Source: Mycobacterium pseudokansasii
GTDB lineage: Bacteria; Actinomycetota; Actinomycetes; Mycobacteriales; Mycobacteriaceae
DNA: 64,000 nt
Direction of reading: 5' to 3'
Assembly: GCF_900566075.1 (NCBI RefSeq)
Contig: NZ_UPHU01000001.1
Coordinates: 2,232,001 to 2,296,000, forward strand
Of this stretch, positions 17,900-26,662 are shown one piece after another. The translations under genes were made by a program, and so were the position numbers. Every line of letters starts with the position of its first letter. Position 1 is the stretch's first letter. The notes below the pieces were generated by a model that saw only the letters and a list, made by a program, of their open reading frames with translations, made no database searches and had not been told where the DNA came from.

Positions 17900-19054
17900 A
17901 TGCACGTCGCCGTGGTCGCCGGGCCGGATCCCGGGCACTCATTTCCCGCGATTGCGCTGTGCCAACGCTTTCAGGCTGCCGGGGACACACCCACGCTGTT
18001 CACCGGCGTGGAATGGCTGGACGCCGCACACGCAGTCGGGATCGACGCCGTCGAATTGGACGGATTGACGGCCACCGACGAGGACCTGGACGCCGGGGCG
18101 AGGATCCATCGAAGAGCCGCAGAGATGGCGGTGCTCAATGCGCCGGCGTTGCGCGAGCTGGCGCCCGATCTGGTGGTCTCTGATGTGATCACCGCCTGCG
18201 GGGGCCTGGCCGCCGAGCTGGTGGGCATTCCCTGGATCGAACTCAACCCGCATCCGCTGTACCTGCCCTCGAAAGGTCTGCCGCCGATCGGCAGCGGGCT
18301 GGCACCGGGCACGGGAATCCGTGGCCGGCTGCGCGATGCCGCGATGCGGGCCCTGACGGGACGGTCCTGGCGTGCGGGTCTGCGACAGCGCGCCGCCGTC
18401 CGGGTCGAGATCGGGTTGCCGGCACCCGATCCCGGGCCGCTGCGGCGGCTGATCGCCACGCTTCCTGCGCTGGAGGTGCCGCGGCCGGACTGGCCGGCCG
18501 AGGCCGTCGTGGTGGGCCCCTTGCATTTCGAGCCGACCGATCGGGTGCTATCGGTTCCTCCGGGGTCGGGGCCGGTGGTCGTCATCGCACCGTCCACCGC
18601 GGTGACCGGAACCGCCGGACTGGTCGAGGTCGCGCTGGGATGCCTGACGCCGGATGACACGCTGCCGGAGGGTTCGAGGGTGGTGGTCTCCCGGCTGGGT
18701 GGCGAGGATCTGCCGGTGCCGGCCTGGGCGGTGGTCGGACTGGGAAACCAGGCCGAGCTGTTGACGCATGCCGACCTGGTAATCTGCGGCGGCGGTCATG
18801 GGATGGTGGCCAAGACGCTGCTGGCCGGGGTTCCCCTGGTGGTGGTACCCGGCGGCGGGGACCAGTGGGAGATCGCTAACCGGGTGGTGCGTCAGGGCAG
18901 CGGCCGGTTGGTCCGGCCGTTAACCGCCGAGGCGCTGGTGGCCGCGGTGAATGAGGTGCTGTCCTCGCCCGGGTACCGGCAAGCCGCGCAGCAGGCTGCC
19001 GGCGGCATCGCCGAGGTCGCCGATCCGGTCCAGGTGTGCCATGAGGCGCTTTAG
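17900..19054 (+). CDS. UDP-glycosyltransferase-like protein (GT-B fold)
   Basis: A 384-residue protein resembling Rv2739c. The N-terminus GPDPGHSFPAIALCQRFQAAGD is the acceptor-side start of GT1/MurG-like enzymes. The donor-side motif ICGGGHGMVAKTLLAGVPLVVVPGGGDQWEIANRV (about residues 290-330) corresponds to the GHG...P...DQ nucleotide-sugar site. It probably glycosylates a lipid or small molecule; donor and acceptor are unknown. It starts at ATG 17900, divergent from ephG with 72 bases between, and is followed by a DUF3046 gene 30 bases on. Confidence 0.85.
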   Translation: MHVAVVAGPDPGHSFPAIALCQRFQAAGDTPTLFTGVEWLDAAHAVGIDAVELDGLTATDEDLDAGARIHRRAAEMAVLNAPALRELAPDLVVSDVITACGGLAAELVGIPWIELNPHPLYLPSKGLPPIGSGLAPGTGIRGRLRDAAMRALTGRSWRAGLRQRAAVRVEIGLPAPDPGPLRRLIATLPALEVPRPDWPAEAVVVGPLHFEPTDRVLSVPPGSGPVVVIAPSTAVTGTAGLVEVALGCLTPDDTLPEGSRVVVSRLGGEDLPVPAWAVVGLGNQAELLTHADLVICGGGHGMVAKTLLAGVPLVVVPGGGDQWEIANRVVRQGSGRLVRPLTAEALVAAVNEVLSSPGYRQAAQQAAGGIAEVADPVQVCHEAL

Positions 19055-19084
19055 CGCGGTGATCCGCTGGGTATCTTGACTGGC

Positions 19085-19279
19085 GTGCGGTTGACGGAGT
19101 TCCACGAGCGGGTCACCCTGCGATTCGGTGCCGCCTATGGGGCATCCGTGTTGGTGGACCATGTGCTGACCGGCTTCGGGGGTCGTACCGCTGCTCAGGC
19201 GATCGAGGACGGTGTCGAGCCCCGCGACGTGTGGCGGGCGCTGTGCGCCGACTTCGACGTTCCCCGCGACCAGTGGTGA
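19085..19279 (+). CDS. DUF3046 family small protein
   Basis: A 64-residue protein (VRLTEFHERV...DHVLTGFGGRTAAQAIEDGVEPRDVWRALCADFDVP) conserved in actinobacteria next to recA and matching Rv2738c. GTG 19085 gives the conserved start; a TTG nine bases earlier is in frame. The function is unknown. Its fixed position near recA/recX is the only contextual clue. Confidence 0.88.
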   Translation: MRLTEFHERVTLRFGAAYGASVLVDHVLTGFGGRTAAQAIEDGVEPRDVWRALCADFDVPRDQW

Positions 19280-19334
19280 GCTTCTGGGTTTCGAGTCTGC
19301 GTTCCGCGCGTCCGAGGGCCCGAACAGCGCGCGC

Positions 19335-20051
19335 TCACCGCAGGTTCGATGCGCTGGACGCGGACTCGCCACGCTGAAGCGGGCAATCGCCGCATGTGCC
19401 CCCACCCGGCACGCGGTAGAAGAGGCAGCAGCTGCGCCGCCTGAAGTCGAGCCCGGTGAGCACGCCGGTTCCGGCCAGAACGCCGGTGTCCAGTAGGCGG
19501 CTGGTGGTCTCGACGATCGTCTGACGCAAGTCGGGCCGTGCCGAGAGCAACGCCCGCGAGGCTCCGACGAGGGCTGATGCGATATTGCCGGACAGCAGGG
19601 CGGGTGCAACCTTGACCCGCAGGCCGGCCGCTGACGGTTCCATGTGGTCGCGCACGACAACGCGGTACAACGTCTCCGGTAGCTCCCGGTGAGCCGGAAC
19701 AGGCGCTCCCACGGGCTCGGGGAGTCTGAGGTGCGCTCCGTCGTTGGCGCGTTGCAGATTGCTCAGGTCCGGCAGCACGCCGTGGGCCAACGCGCAGGCG
19801 AGAACGGGTGACCACAGCCGGGCGGCGTGACCGAGGTGAACCAGCGAGGCGCCGATCCGCAACTCCGTGGTGTGGTAGCGCCGGGCGGTTGCCTCGACCA
19901 AGTCGGCGAACCCGTCGGAGTAAGACTGGACGACGGGATGCCATCCGGTAGCGTCCCCGCCCGCGCCCAATGCGAAAAAGCCGCCATACGTAGCGATTTC
20001 GGCGAGCTCCGCGGAGATGTTCATGTCGTTTTCAACGGCTGATATCGCCAT
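19335..20051 (-). CDS. FhuF-like (2Fe-2S)-binding protein, possible ferric-siderophore reductase
   Basis: A 238-residue protein. Near the C-terminus it reads RRSCCLFYRVPGGGTCGDCPL, i.e. C-C-x10-C-x2-C, the diagnostic [2Fe-2S] motif of FhuF ferric-siderophore reductases. The upstream part (ATARRYHTTELRIGASLVHLGHAARLWSPVLA) fits the helical FhuF domain. The role would be reduction and release of iron from siderophores in the cytosol. In M. tuberculosis this position holds only a small cysteine-rich ORF (Rv2737A), which I suspect is a leftover of this gene. ATG 20051 is taken; an internal ATG at 20024 is possible. No IdeR box was recognised upstream. Confidence 0.75.
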   Translation of the reverse strand: MAISAVENDMNISAELAEIATYGGFFALGAGGDATGWHPVVQSYSDGFADLVEATARRYHTTELRIGASLVHLGHAARLWSPVLACALAHGVLPDLSNLQRANDGAHLRLPEPVGAPVPAHRELPETLYRVVVRDHMEPSAAGLRVKVAPALLSGNIASALVGASRALLSARPDLRQTIVETTSRLLDTGVLAGTGVLTGLDFRRRSCCLFYRVPGGGTCGDCPLQRGESASSASNLR

Positions 20052-20072
20052 GTTCGGCGTGTCAACTTGAGT

Positions 20073-20088
20073 CGAACAGATGTTCGGC
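20073..20088 (+). promoter_or_regulatory. LexA box upstream of recA
   Basis: TCGAACAGATGTTCGG differs in one position from the mycobacterial LexA consensus TCGAAC-N4-GTTCGA. It lies about 110 bases before the recA start and 22 bases upstream of the divergent FhuF-like start, so it could affect both. Confidence 0.85.
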
Positions 20089-20120
20089 TACTGTGGTGGG
20101 CATTGGCGAAGATGTCGACT

Positions 20121-20142
20121 TGTCGGTGGCCTTCTCTAGTGT
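20121..20142 (+). promoter_or_regulatory. PafBC-type (RecA-NDp) promoter of recA
   Basis: TGTCGGTG-N8-TAGTGT fits the LexA-independent damage promoter consensus TGTCRGTG-N8-TAnnnT exactly. It is 55 bases before the recA ATG and downstream of the LexA box, as in M. tuberculosis where recA has two damage-inducible promoters. Confidence 0.8.
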
Positions 20143-20196
20143 CACGGCCAACCGACCGATACCGGTCAACCGAACACCGACTATAGGAGAGGCACC

Positions 20197-22341
20197 ATGG
20201 CGCAAGCCCCCGACCGTGAGAAAGCTCTCGAACTGGCGATGGCCCAGATCGAGAAGAGTTATGGCAAAGGCTCGGTGATGCGCCTCGGTGACGAGGTGCG
20301 TCAGCCAATTTCGGTCATTCCGACCGGATCCATCGCCCTGGACGTCGCCCTGGGCATCGGCGGCCTGCCGCGTGGCCGGGTGGTGGAGATATACGGCCCG
20401 GAGTCCTCGGGCAAGACCACCGTCGCATTGCACGCGGTGGCCAATGCGCAGGCCGCCGGCGGCGTCGCGGCGTTCATCGACGCCGAGCACGCGCTGGATC
20501 CCGAGTACGCCAAGAAACTCGGTGTCGACACCGATTCCTTGCTGGTCAGCCAGCCGGACACCGGTGAACAGGCACTCGAGATCGCCGACATGCTGATCCG
20601 CTCGGGCGCGCTCGACATCGTGGTCATCGACTCGGTGGCGGCGCTGGTGCCGCGCGCGGAACTCGAAGGTGAGATGGGGGATAGCCATGTCGGACTGCAG
20701 GCCCGGCTGATGAGCCAGGCGTTGCGGAAAATGACTGGCGCACTGAACAATTCGGGAACCACGGCGATCTTCATCAACCAGCTCCGCGACAAGATCGGAG
20801 TCATGTTCGGATGTATGAACTATTCGACTCGAGTGATGCTTGCCGACGGCACCACCGAAAAGATCGGCAAGATCGTCAACGGCAAGATGGATGTAGAGGT
20901 GCTGTCCTATGACTCGGAGACAGATCGGATTGTGCCTCGCAAAGTCGTGAACTGGTTCAATAACGGCCCGGCCGATCAATTCCTCCAGTTCACCGTCGAG
21001 AAGTCCGGCGGCAACGGCAAGTCGCAGTTCGCGGCGACGCCTAATCACCTCATCCGTACACCGGGAGGCTGGACGGAAGCCGGTGATCTCATTGCCGGGG
21101 ACCGGGTGCTGGCTGCGGAACCGCATCTGCTCAGCGACCAGCAGTTTCAGGTGGTGTTGGGTTCGCTGATGGGTGACGGAAACTTGTCTGCTAGCCGGCG
21201 AGACCGCAATGGCGTCCGATTCAGGCTCGGGCATGGCGCTAAGCAGGTCGACTACCTCCGGTGGAAGGCGGCGATGTTGGGCAATATTAAGCACTCGCTG
21301 AGGGAAAACGCCAAAGGCGCACAGTTCATCGATTTCTCTCCCCTGGTCGAGCTAGCCGAACTGCAGCGCGCCGTATACCTCGGAGATGGCAAGAAGTTCT
21401 TCGCTGAGGAGTATCTGAAGGCGCTGACGCCGCTTGCCCTGGCCATTTGGTACATGGATGACGGATCATTCACCTTGCGCTCCAAGGGGTTGCAGGAACG
21501 TACCACCGGTGGGAGTGGGCGTATTGAGATATGTGTCGAGGCAATGACAGAGGGCACACGCCTGCGATTGCGTGACTACTTGTGCGATACCCATGGATTG
21601 GATGTGCGCTTGCGGCAAGCTGGCTCCGCCGATAAGGCGGCGCTGGTGTTCTCCACCGAGGCGACAACGAAGTTCCAAGAGTTGGTGGCCCCCTACATGG
21701 CGCCGTCCATGGAGTACAAGCTACTGCCTCGATTCCGCGGTCGGAGTCAGGTGACACCGCAATTCGTTGAGCCGACTCAACGGCTGGTGCCGGCCCGGGT
21801 TCTCGATGTGTACGTTAAACCGCACATTCGCTCGATGAATCGGTTCGATATTGAGGTAGAAGGCAACCACAATTACTTCGTCGACGGAGTGATGGTGCAC
21901 AATTCACCCGAGACGACAACCGGCGGAAAGGCGCTGAAGTTCTACGCGTCGGTGCGCATGGACGTGCGACGAATCGAGACGCTCAAGGACGGCACCAACG
22001 CGGTCGGCAACCGCACCCGGGTCAAGATCGTCAAGAACAAGGTGTCGCCGCCGTTCAAGCAGGCCGAGTTCGACATCCTCTACGGCAAGGGCATCAGCAG
22101 AGAGGGCTCGCTGATTGATATGGGCGTGGACCAGGGCTTTATCCGCAAGTCCGGGGCTTGGTTCACCTACGAGGGCGAGCAGCTCGGCCAGGGTAAGGAG
22201 AATGCCCGCAACTTCCTGATGGAGAACGCCGACGTGGCCAACGAGATCGAGAAGAAGATCAAGGAAAAGCTTGGCATTGGCGCAGTGGTGACCGATGACC
22301 TCTCAAATGACGACGTCTTGCCCGCCCCCGTCGACTTCTGA
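20197..22341 (+). CDS. recA: RecA recombinase precursor interrupted by an intein
   Basis: Central recombination and SOS co-protease. The 714-codon precursor consists of N-extein 1-205, intein 206-569 and C-extein 570-714, giving a 350-residue mature RecA after splicing. Walker A is GPESSGKTT (67-75) and Walker [12 protein letters not shown]. The intein interrupts the DNA-binding loop L2 between KIGVMFG and SPETTTGG, so unspliced protein should be inactive. ATG 20197 follows GGAGAGGCACC. Expression is probably controlled by the LexA box and PafBC promoter upstream. recX overlaps its 3' end. Confidence 0.97.
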   Translation: MAQAPDREKALELAMAQIEKSYGKGSVMRLGDEVRQPISVIPTGSIALDVALGIGGLPRGRVVEIYGPESSGKTTVALHAVANAQAAGGVAAFIDAEHALDPEYAKKLGVDTDSLLVSQPDTGEQALEIADMLIRSGALDIVVIDSVAALVPRAELEGEMGDSHVGLQARLMSQALRKMTGALNNSGTTAIFINQLRDKIGVMFGCMNYSTRVMLADGTTEKIGKIVNGKMDVEVLSYDSETDRIVPRKVVNWFNNGPADQFLQFTVEKSGGNGKSQFAATPNHLIRTPGGWTEAGDLIAGDRVLAAEPHLLSDQQFQVVLGSLMGDGNLSASRRDRNGVRFRLGHGAKQVDYLRWKAAMLGNIKHSLRENAKGAQFIDFSPLVELAELQRAVYLGDGKKFFAEEYLKALTPLALAIWYMDDGSFTLRSKGLQERTTGGSGRIEICVEAMTEGTRLRLRDYLCDTHGLDVRLRQAGSADKAALVFSTEATTKFQELVAPYMAPSMEYKLLPRFRGRSQVTPQFVEPTQRLVPARVLDVYVKPHIRSMNRFDIEVEGNHNYFVDGVMVHNSPETTTGGKALKFYASVRMDVRRIETLKDGTNAVGNRTRVKIVKNKVSPPFKQAEFDILYGKGISREGSLIDMGVDQGFIRKSGAWFTYEGEQLGQGKENARNFLMENADVANEIEKKIKEKLGIGAVVTDDLSNDDVLPAPVDF
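20812..21903 (+). mobile_element. RecA intein with LAGLIDADG homing endonuclease (M. leprae type)
   Basis: A 364-residue intein starting at Cys206 ([13 protein letters not shown]) and ending VHN (His568-Asn569) before Ser570. The splicing residues are present: N-terminal Cys, block B TPNH, penultimate His, terminal Asn, and Ser as +1. Two LAGLIDADG motifs are seen as [11 protein letters not shown] and [11 protein letters not shown], with both acidic residues kept, so the endonuclease may be active. Sequence and insertion point match the M. leprae RecA intein, not the M. tuberculosis one, which is of a different sequence and sits further downstream at KNK|C. Confidence 0.95.
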
Positions 22342-22828
22342 GCCATCCCGCGAAGAGCAGGCGCGGGCGTTGTGCCTGCGCCTGCTCACCGCGCGATCGA
22401 GAACTCGCGCCGAGTTATCCGGCCAGCTGGCCAAGCGCGGATACCCCGACGACATCAGCAACCGGGTCTTGGATCGGCTGGCCGCTGTTGGTCTGGTGGA
22501 TGATATCGACTTCGCCGAACAATGGGTGCAGTCCCGGCGAGCCAACGCGGGAAAAAGCAAGCGCGCGTTGGCAGCTGAGCTGCACACCAAGGGCGTCGAC
22601 AGCGACGTGATCACCACGGTGCTGGCCGGGATCGATTCAGCCGCCGAACGCGAACGGGCCGAGCACCTGGTACGGGCCCGGCTGCGGCGGGAGACGCTGG
22701 GCGACGATGAAACGCGGGTCAGCCGCCGGCTGGTGGCTATGCTGGCCCGCCGCGGCTACAGCCAGACGGTGGCGTGCGAGGTGGTGGCCACCGAGCTGGC
22801 CGCCGAACGAGAGCGCCGGCGCGTCTAG
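22307..22828 (+). CDS. recX: RecX, regulatory inhibitor of RecA
   Basis: A 173-residue all-helical protein of three-helix repeats ([43 protein letters not shown]...) that caps RecA filaments. It matches Rv2736c. ATG 22307 gives [12 protein letters not shown] like M. tuberculosis [12 protein letters not shown] and overlaps recA by 35 bases, so expression is translationally tied to recA. An ATG at 22295 would add four residues. Confidence 0.93.
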   Translation: MTTSCPPPSTSEPSREEQARALCLRLLTARSRTRAELSGQLAKRGYPDDISNRVLDRLAAVGLVDDIDFAEQWVQSRRANAGKSKRALAAELHTKGVDSDVITTVLAGIDSAAERERAEHLVRARLRRETLGDDETRVSRRLVAMLARRGYSQTVACEVVATELAAERERRRV

Positions 22829-22918
22829 GGGCCGCCGCCGAGTCCCGATGCGCCCTCCTAGGCGTGGGGCCGCGCATCCGGCCCGGCGAGAACCGGCCGG
22901 TCGCCGTACCATGACCCC

Positions 22919-24511
22919 GTGACTTCGACGGTGGCGCAGCGGGCCGATGCTGCGAATGTGGCGGGCAACGCTGCGCCCCCTGCCGCACGCACCTACCAGG
23001 TCCGCACCTACGGCTGTCAGATGAACGTCCACGACTCCGAGCGTTTGGCGGGTCTCCTCGAAGCTGCCGGCTACCAGCGTGCAGCCGACGGCTCAGATTT
23101 TGGAGACGCCGACGTCGTGGTGTTCAACACCTGCGCCGTTCGCGAGAACGCCGACAACAAGCTGTACGGCAACCTCAGCCATCTGGCCCCGCGCAAGCGC
23201 ACCAATCCAGACATGCAGATCGCGGTCGGCGGTTGCCTGGCCCAGAAAGATCGCGACGTGGTGCTGCGCAGGGCGCCGTGGGTCGACGTCGTCTTCGGTA
23301 CCCACAACATCGGATCGCTGCCGACATTGCTCGACCGGGCCCGGCACAACAAGGTCGCCCAAGTCGAAATTGCCGAGGCGCTGCAGCAGTTCCCGTCATC
23401 GCTACCGAGTGCTCGCGAATCCGCTTATGCCGCTTGGGTTTCCATCTCCGTAGGATGCAACAACAGCTGCACGTTTTGCATCGTGCCGTCGCTGCGGGGC
23501 AAGGAAATCGACCGCAGCCCCGCCGACATCCTGGCCGAGGCGCAGTCGCTGGTGGACACGGGTGTGCTCGAAATCACTCTTCTTGGACAAAATGTCAACG
23601 CCTACGGCGTCTCGTTCGCCGACCCCGCATTGCCGCGCAACCGGGGCGCGTTCGCCGAATTGCTGCGCGCTTGCGGCCGTATACCGGGCTTGGAGCGCGT
23701 CCGCTTCACCTCCCCGCATCCCGCCGAGTTCACCGACGACGTGATCGAGGCGATGGCGCAGACACCCAATGTCTGCCCCGCGCTGCACATGCCGCTGCAA
23801 TCCGGGTCGGACCGGGTGTTGCGGGCCATGCGGCGGTCCTACCGGGCCGAACGCTATCTCGGCATCGTTGAACGGGTTCGTGCCGCGATGCCGCACGCCG
23901 CCATCACCACCGACCTGATCGTGGGCTTTCCCGGAGAGACGGAGGAGGACTTCGCGGCCACCCTCGATGTGGTGCGCCAGGCCCGATTCGCGGCGGCGTT
24001 CACCTTCCAGTACTCCAGGCGCCCCGGCACTCCGGCCGCCGACTTCGACGAACAACTACCGAAAGACGTCGTGCAGCAACGCTATGAGCGGCTCATCGAG
24101 TTGCAGGAGCAGATCTCGCTCGAGGGCAACAGAGATGTCGTCGGGCAGAGCGTCGAGGTGTTGGTGGCCACCGGTGAAGGACGCAAGGACAGCCGCACCT
24201 CCCGCATGAGCGGCCGGGCACGCGACGGACGACTGGTCCATTTCCGAGCGGGCGATCAGCATGTGCGTCCCGGCGACATCATCACCACACAGATCACCGG
24301 CGCCGCGCCGCACCATCTCATCGCCGATGCGGGCATCATTAATCACCGCCGCACCCGCGCCGGCGACGCCTACGCCTCCGGACAGCGATCACCCGGCGTC
24401 GGGCTCGGCATGCCCGGTGTCGGAGGGCCCGTGGCCGCTGTGGGTTGCGGGGCCGGGTGCGGCCCGACCGACGATCCGGGTAACGGGTCTTGCGATGAAC
24501 GGAGCAGTTGA
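22919..24511 (+). CDS. miaB: tRNA-2-methylthio-N6-isopentenyladenosine synthase MiaB
   Basis: Radical-SAM methylthiotransferase acting on isopentenyl-A37 of tRNA. The 530-residue product has the N-terminal UPF0004 cluster ([27 protein letters not shown]), the radical-SAM site [15 protein letters not shown] (CxxxCxxC) and a C-terminal TRAM domain ([13 protein letters not shown]...[19 protein letters not shown]). A Gly/Pro-rich tail extends it somewhat past the usual end. It starts at GTG 22919. Its partner miaA, which makes the substrate, lies at 32145. Confidence 0.94.
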   Translation: MTSTVAQRADAANVAGNAAPPAARTYQVRTYGCQMNVHDSERLAGLLEAAGYQRAADGSDFGDADVVVFNTCAVRENADNKLYGNLSHLAPRKRTNPDMQIAVGGCLAQKDRDVVLRRAPWVDVVFGTHNIGSLPTLLDRARHNKVAQVEIAEALQQFPSSLPSARESAYAAWVSISVGCNNSCTFCIVPSLRGKEIDRSPADILAEAQSLVDTGVLEITLLGQNVNAYGVSFADPALPRNRGAFAELLRACGRIPGLERVRFTSPHPAEFTDDVIEAMAQTPNVCPALHMPLQSGSDRVLRAMRRSYRAERYLGIVERVRAAMPHAAITTDLIVGFPGETEEDFAATLDVVRQARFAAAFTFQYSRRPGTPAADFDEQLPKDVVQQRYERLIELQEQISLEGNRDVVGQSVEVLVATGEGRKDSRTSRMSGRARDGRLVHFRAGDQHVRPGDIITTQITGAAPHHLIADAGIINHRRTRAGDAYASGQRSPGVGLGMPGVGGPVAAVGCGAGCGPTDDPGNGSCDERSS

Positions 24512-24512
24512 C

Positions 24513-25109
24513 GTGGCCGACTTCGATGCCTACCGGTCCGAAATCGAGGCGGCAGAGCGCCGGGTAGCAGGTGAGATCGAGCCTGGCGCAAGGGGTTTCG
24601 TGGTAGCGATCCTGGTGTTCGTGTTGGTGGGATCGTTCATCTTGCCGCACACCGGCAGCGTGCGGGGATGGGACGTGCTGTTCAGCAGCCACGGTGCCGC
24701 CGCCGCTGCGGTGGCGTTACCGTCACGGGTCTTTGCCTGGTTGGCGCTAATTTTCGGGGTGGGTTTCTCGATGCTCGCCTTGATGACGAGGCGCTGGGCG
24801 CTGGCCTGGATCGCGCTCGTGGGGTCGGCACTGGCCAGTGCCACCGGCCTGTTGGCGGTGTGGTCGCGCCAAACTGTCGCCGCGGGTCACCCCGGACCGG
24901 GTATCGGGCTGATCGTGTCGTGGATCACCGTGATGCTTCTGACGTTTCACTGGGCGCGGGTGGTATGGCAGCGAACCATCGTGCAACTCGCCGCCGAAGA
25001 ACAGCGTCGCCGCTTGGCGGCAGAGCAACAATCCAAAACGCTGTTGGACAGCCTGGACGAGCCCGACTATCCCGGTGACGGAACCGCCGCCAACGGCAGG
25101 GACCGCTAG
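24513..25109 (+). CDS. Conserved membrane protein (Rv2732c-like)
   Basis: About 198 residues with four hydrophobic helices ([70 protein letters not shown]) and a charged, possibly coiled tail ([17 protein letters not shown]). GTG 24513 has GGAG nine bases upstream. An ATG at 24495, inside miaB, would give about 204 residues and is also plausible. The function is unknown; it is probably co-transcribed with miaB. The stop codon shares CTAG with the stop of the convergent DUF349 gene. Confidence 0.85.
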   Translation: MADFDAYRSEIEAAERRVAGEIEPGARGFVVAILVFVLVGSFILPHTGSVRGWDVLFSSHGAAAAAVALPSRVFAWLALIFGVGFSMLALMTRRWALAWIALVGSALASATGLLAVWSRQTVAAGHPGPGIGLIVSWITVMLLTFHWARVVWQRTIVQLAAEEQRRRLAAEQQSKTLLDSLDEPDYPGDGTAANGRDR

Positions 25110-26464
25110 GACCTGCGGCTCAGTGCGTCGGCGGCAGCTTCGGCCCACTGCCGCCACTGTTCGGCGTTCGCCTTGGCCTCTTCAGCTTCCTTAGTCCTGC
25201 CAGCGGCGGCAGCTTTGGCGGCCTGCCGTTCGAACTGCTCGGCGCGGGCGCGGAATTGCTCGGCGCGTGCCTGGGCCTGCGGGTCCGCCCAATCCGATTC
25301 GCCGGCGTCGCGCACCTTTTTCTCCACCGCGCGCAAGCGGCGCTCTAGCTCGGCTGATCGCTCACGCGGCACTCGGCCGATTGCGTCCCACTTGTCGGTA
25401 ATGGTCCGCAGCGCCGCCCGGGCCGCGTCGAGGTTGCTGGTGTCGAGCTTTTCGGCTTGGGCCAGCAGTGCTTCTTTGGCCTTAGCGTTAACGTGCAGCT
25501 CGGCATCTTTTTCCGCGGTCGCGGCGTTGCGGGCGGTGAAGAACGCATCCTGGGCGGCCTTGAAACGCCGCCACAACGCGTCGTCGACCTCCTTGCTGGC
25601 CCGTCCGGCGGCTTTCCATTCGGTGAGCAGCTTGCGGAATTCCGCGCTGGTGGCGGTCCAGTCCGTCGAGCCGGACAACTCCTCGGCGCGCTCGCAGAGC
25701 CGTTCCTTGGCCTGACGGACACCGGAACGCTCCCGGTCGAGTTCGGCGAAGTGGGATCCGCGCCGGCGGTTGAACGTCTCGCGGGCCGCCGAATACCGCT
25801 TCCACAGTGCGTCGTCGACTTTGCGATCCAGACCGGTGATCGTCTTCCACTCGTCGAGGATCGCCCGCATCCGATCACCGGCGGCCTTCCACTGGGTGGA
25901 GTTAGTCGCCAACTCCTCGGCTTCGGCGGCCAGTGCCTCCTTGCGCGCGGTCTGTGTGGCACGGTGCTCATCGCGTCTGGAGCGGTCCGCTGCGACGACG
26001 GCCTCGGCCCGCTCGCGAAGGGAGTTCAGCCTTTCCGCAAGGGCCTCGACATCGCCCAAAACGCTTGCCGTGGGCAAGGTCTCGGCCACTGCCACGGCGT
26101 TGGCCCGGATTTTGCGGGCGTCCCCGGTGCCCGAGGCCAGCCGCTCTTCCATCAGCGTGACCTCGGTGCTCAGGTCGTCGAACCGCCTGCCGAAATGCGC
26201 AAATGCAGCTTCCGGATCGCCCGCCTGCCAGGTGCCGACGACGCGCTCGCCGGCGGCGGTGATCAGCCACACCGTGCCGTCGTCGTCGACACGCCCGAAG
26301 CGGTGCGGATCGCTGTGCGGGGCTGCTGCCACCGGGTGCCGGACGGGCCGCGACAGCGGACCCGGGCGCGGTCCCGGACGTGGTGCGGGACCTGGAACCG
26401 GCCTCGAAACCGGCCCCGGCACCGGCGGGTGCGGATCGCTGCTGCGAGGCTCGTCTGCCGTCAT
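25106..26464 (-). CDS. DUF349 coiled-coil protein (Rv2731-like)
   Basis: A 452-residue protein. The first 55 residues are Pro/Arg/Gly-rich with repeated PGP and RP units. The rest is highly charged and helical with DUF349 repeats, seen as [27 protein letters not shown] and [26 protein letters not shown]. The family is widespread in actinobacteria with no established reaction; a structural or nucleic-acid role is possible. ATG 26464 follows AGGTGA. It is in tail-to-tail overlap with the Rv2732c-like gene. Confidence 0.88.
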   Translation of the reverse strand: MTADEPRSSDPHPPVPGPVSRPVPGPAPRPGPRPGPLSRPVRHPVAAAPHSDPHRFGRVDDDGTVWLITAAGERVVGTWQAGDPEAAFAHFGRRFDDLSTEVTLMEERLASGTGDARKIRANAVAVAETLPTASVLGDVEALAERLNSLRERAEAVVAADRSRRDEHRATQTARKEALAAEAEELATNSTQWKAAGDRMRAILDEWKTITGLDRKVDDALWKRYSAARETFNRRRGSHFAELDRERSGVRQAKERLCERAEELSGSTDWTATSAEFRKLLTEWKAAGRASKEVDDALWRRFKAAQDAFFTARNAATAEKDAELHVNAKAKEALLAQAEKLDTSNLDAARAALRTITDKWDAIGRVPRERSAELERRLRAVEKKVRDAGESDWADPQAQARAEQFRARAEQFERQAAKAAAAGRTKEAEEAKANAEQWRQWAEAAADALSRRS

Positions 26465-26662
26465 GTGCTCGTCACCTACCCTTTGCACCCTTTCGCGCGT
26501 TGGATACCCGCGCATCGGCCGCGCGAAGCGGCACCTTACAGCCGGCAGGTCTGATGGGCCCTTATGCGTCACCAGGGTTTCCGACCGGCTCCAACAGTAT
26601 TGAAGCAGCTTGCCGGGCCGTGCGCCGCCACCTCACTCGGTGTCGCGGTACGGGCCGTCCGG

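Noticed and set aside
19280..20196. IdeR iron box for the FhuF-like gene
   Set aside because: No match to the TTAGGTTAGGCTAACCTAA type palindrome was seen upstream of 20051.
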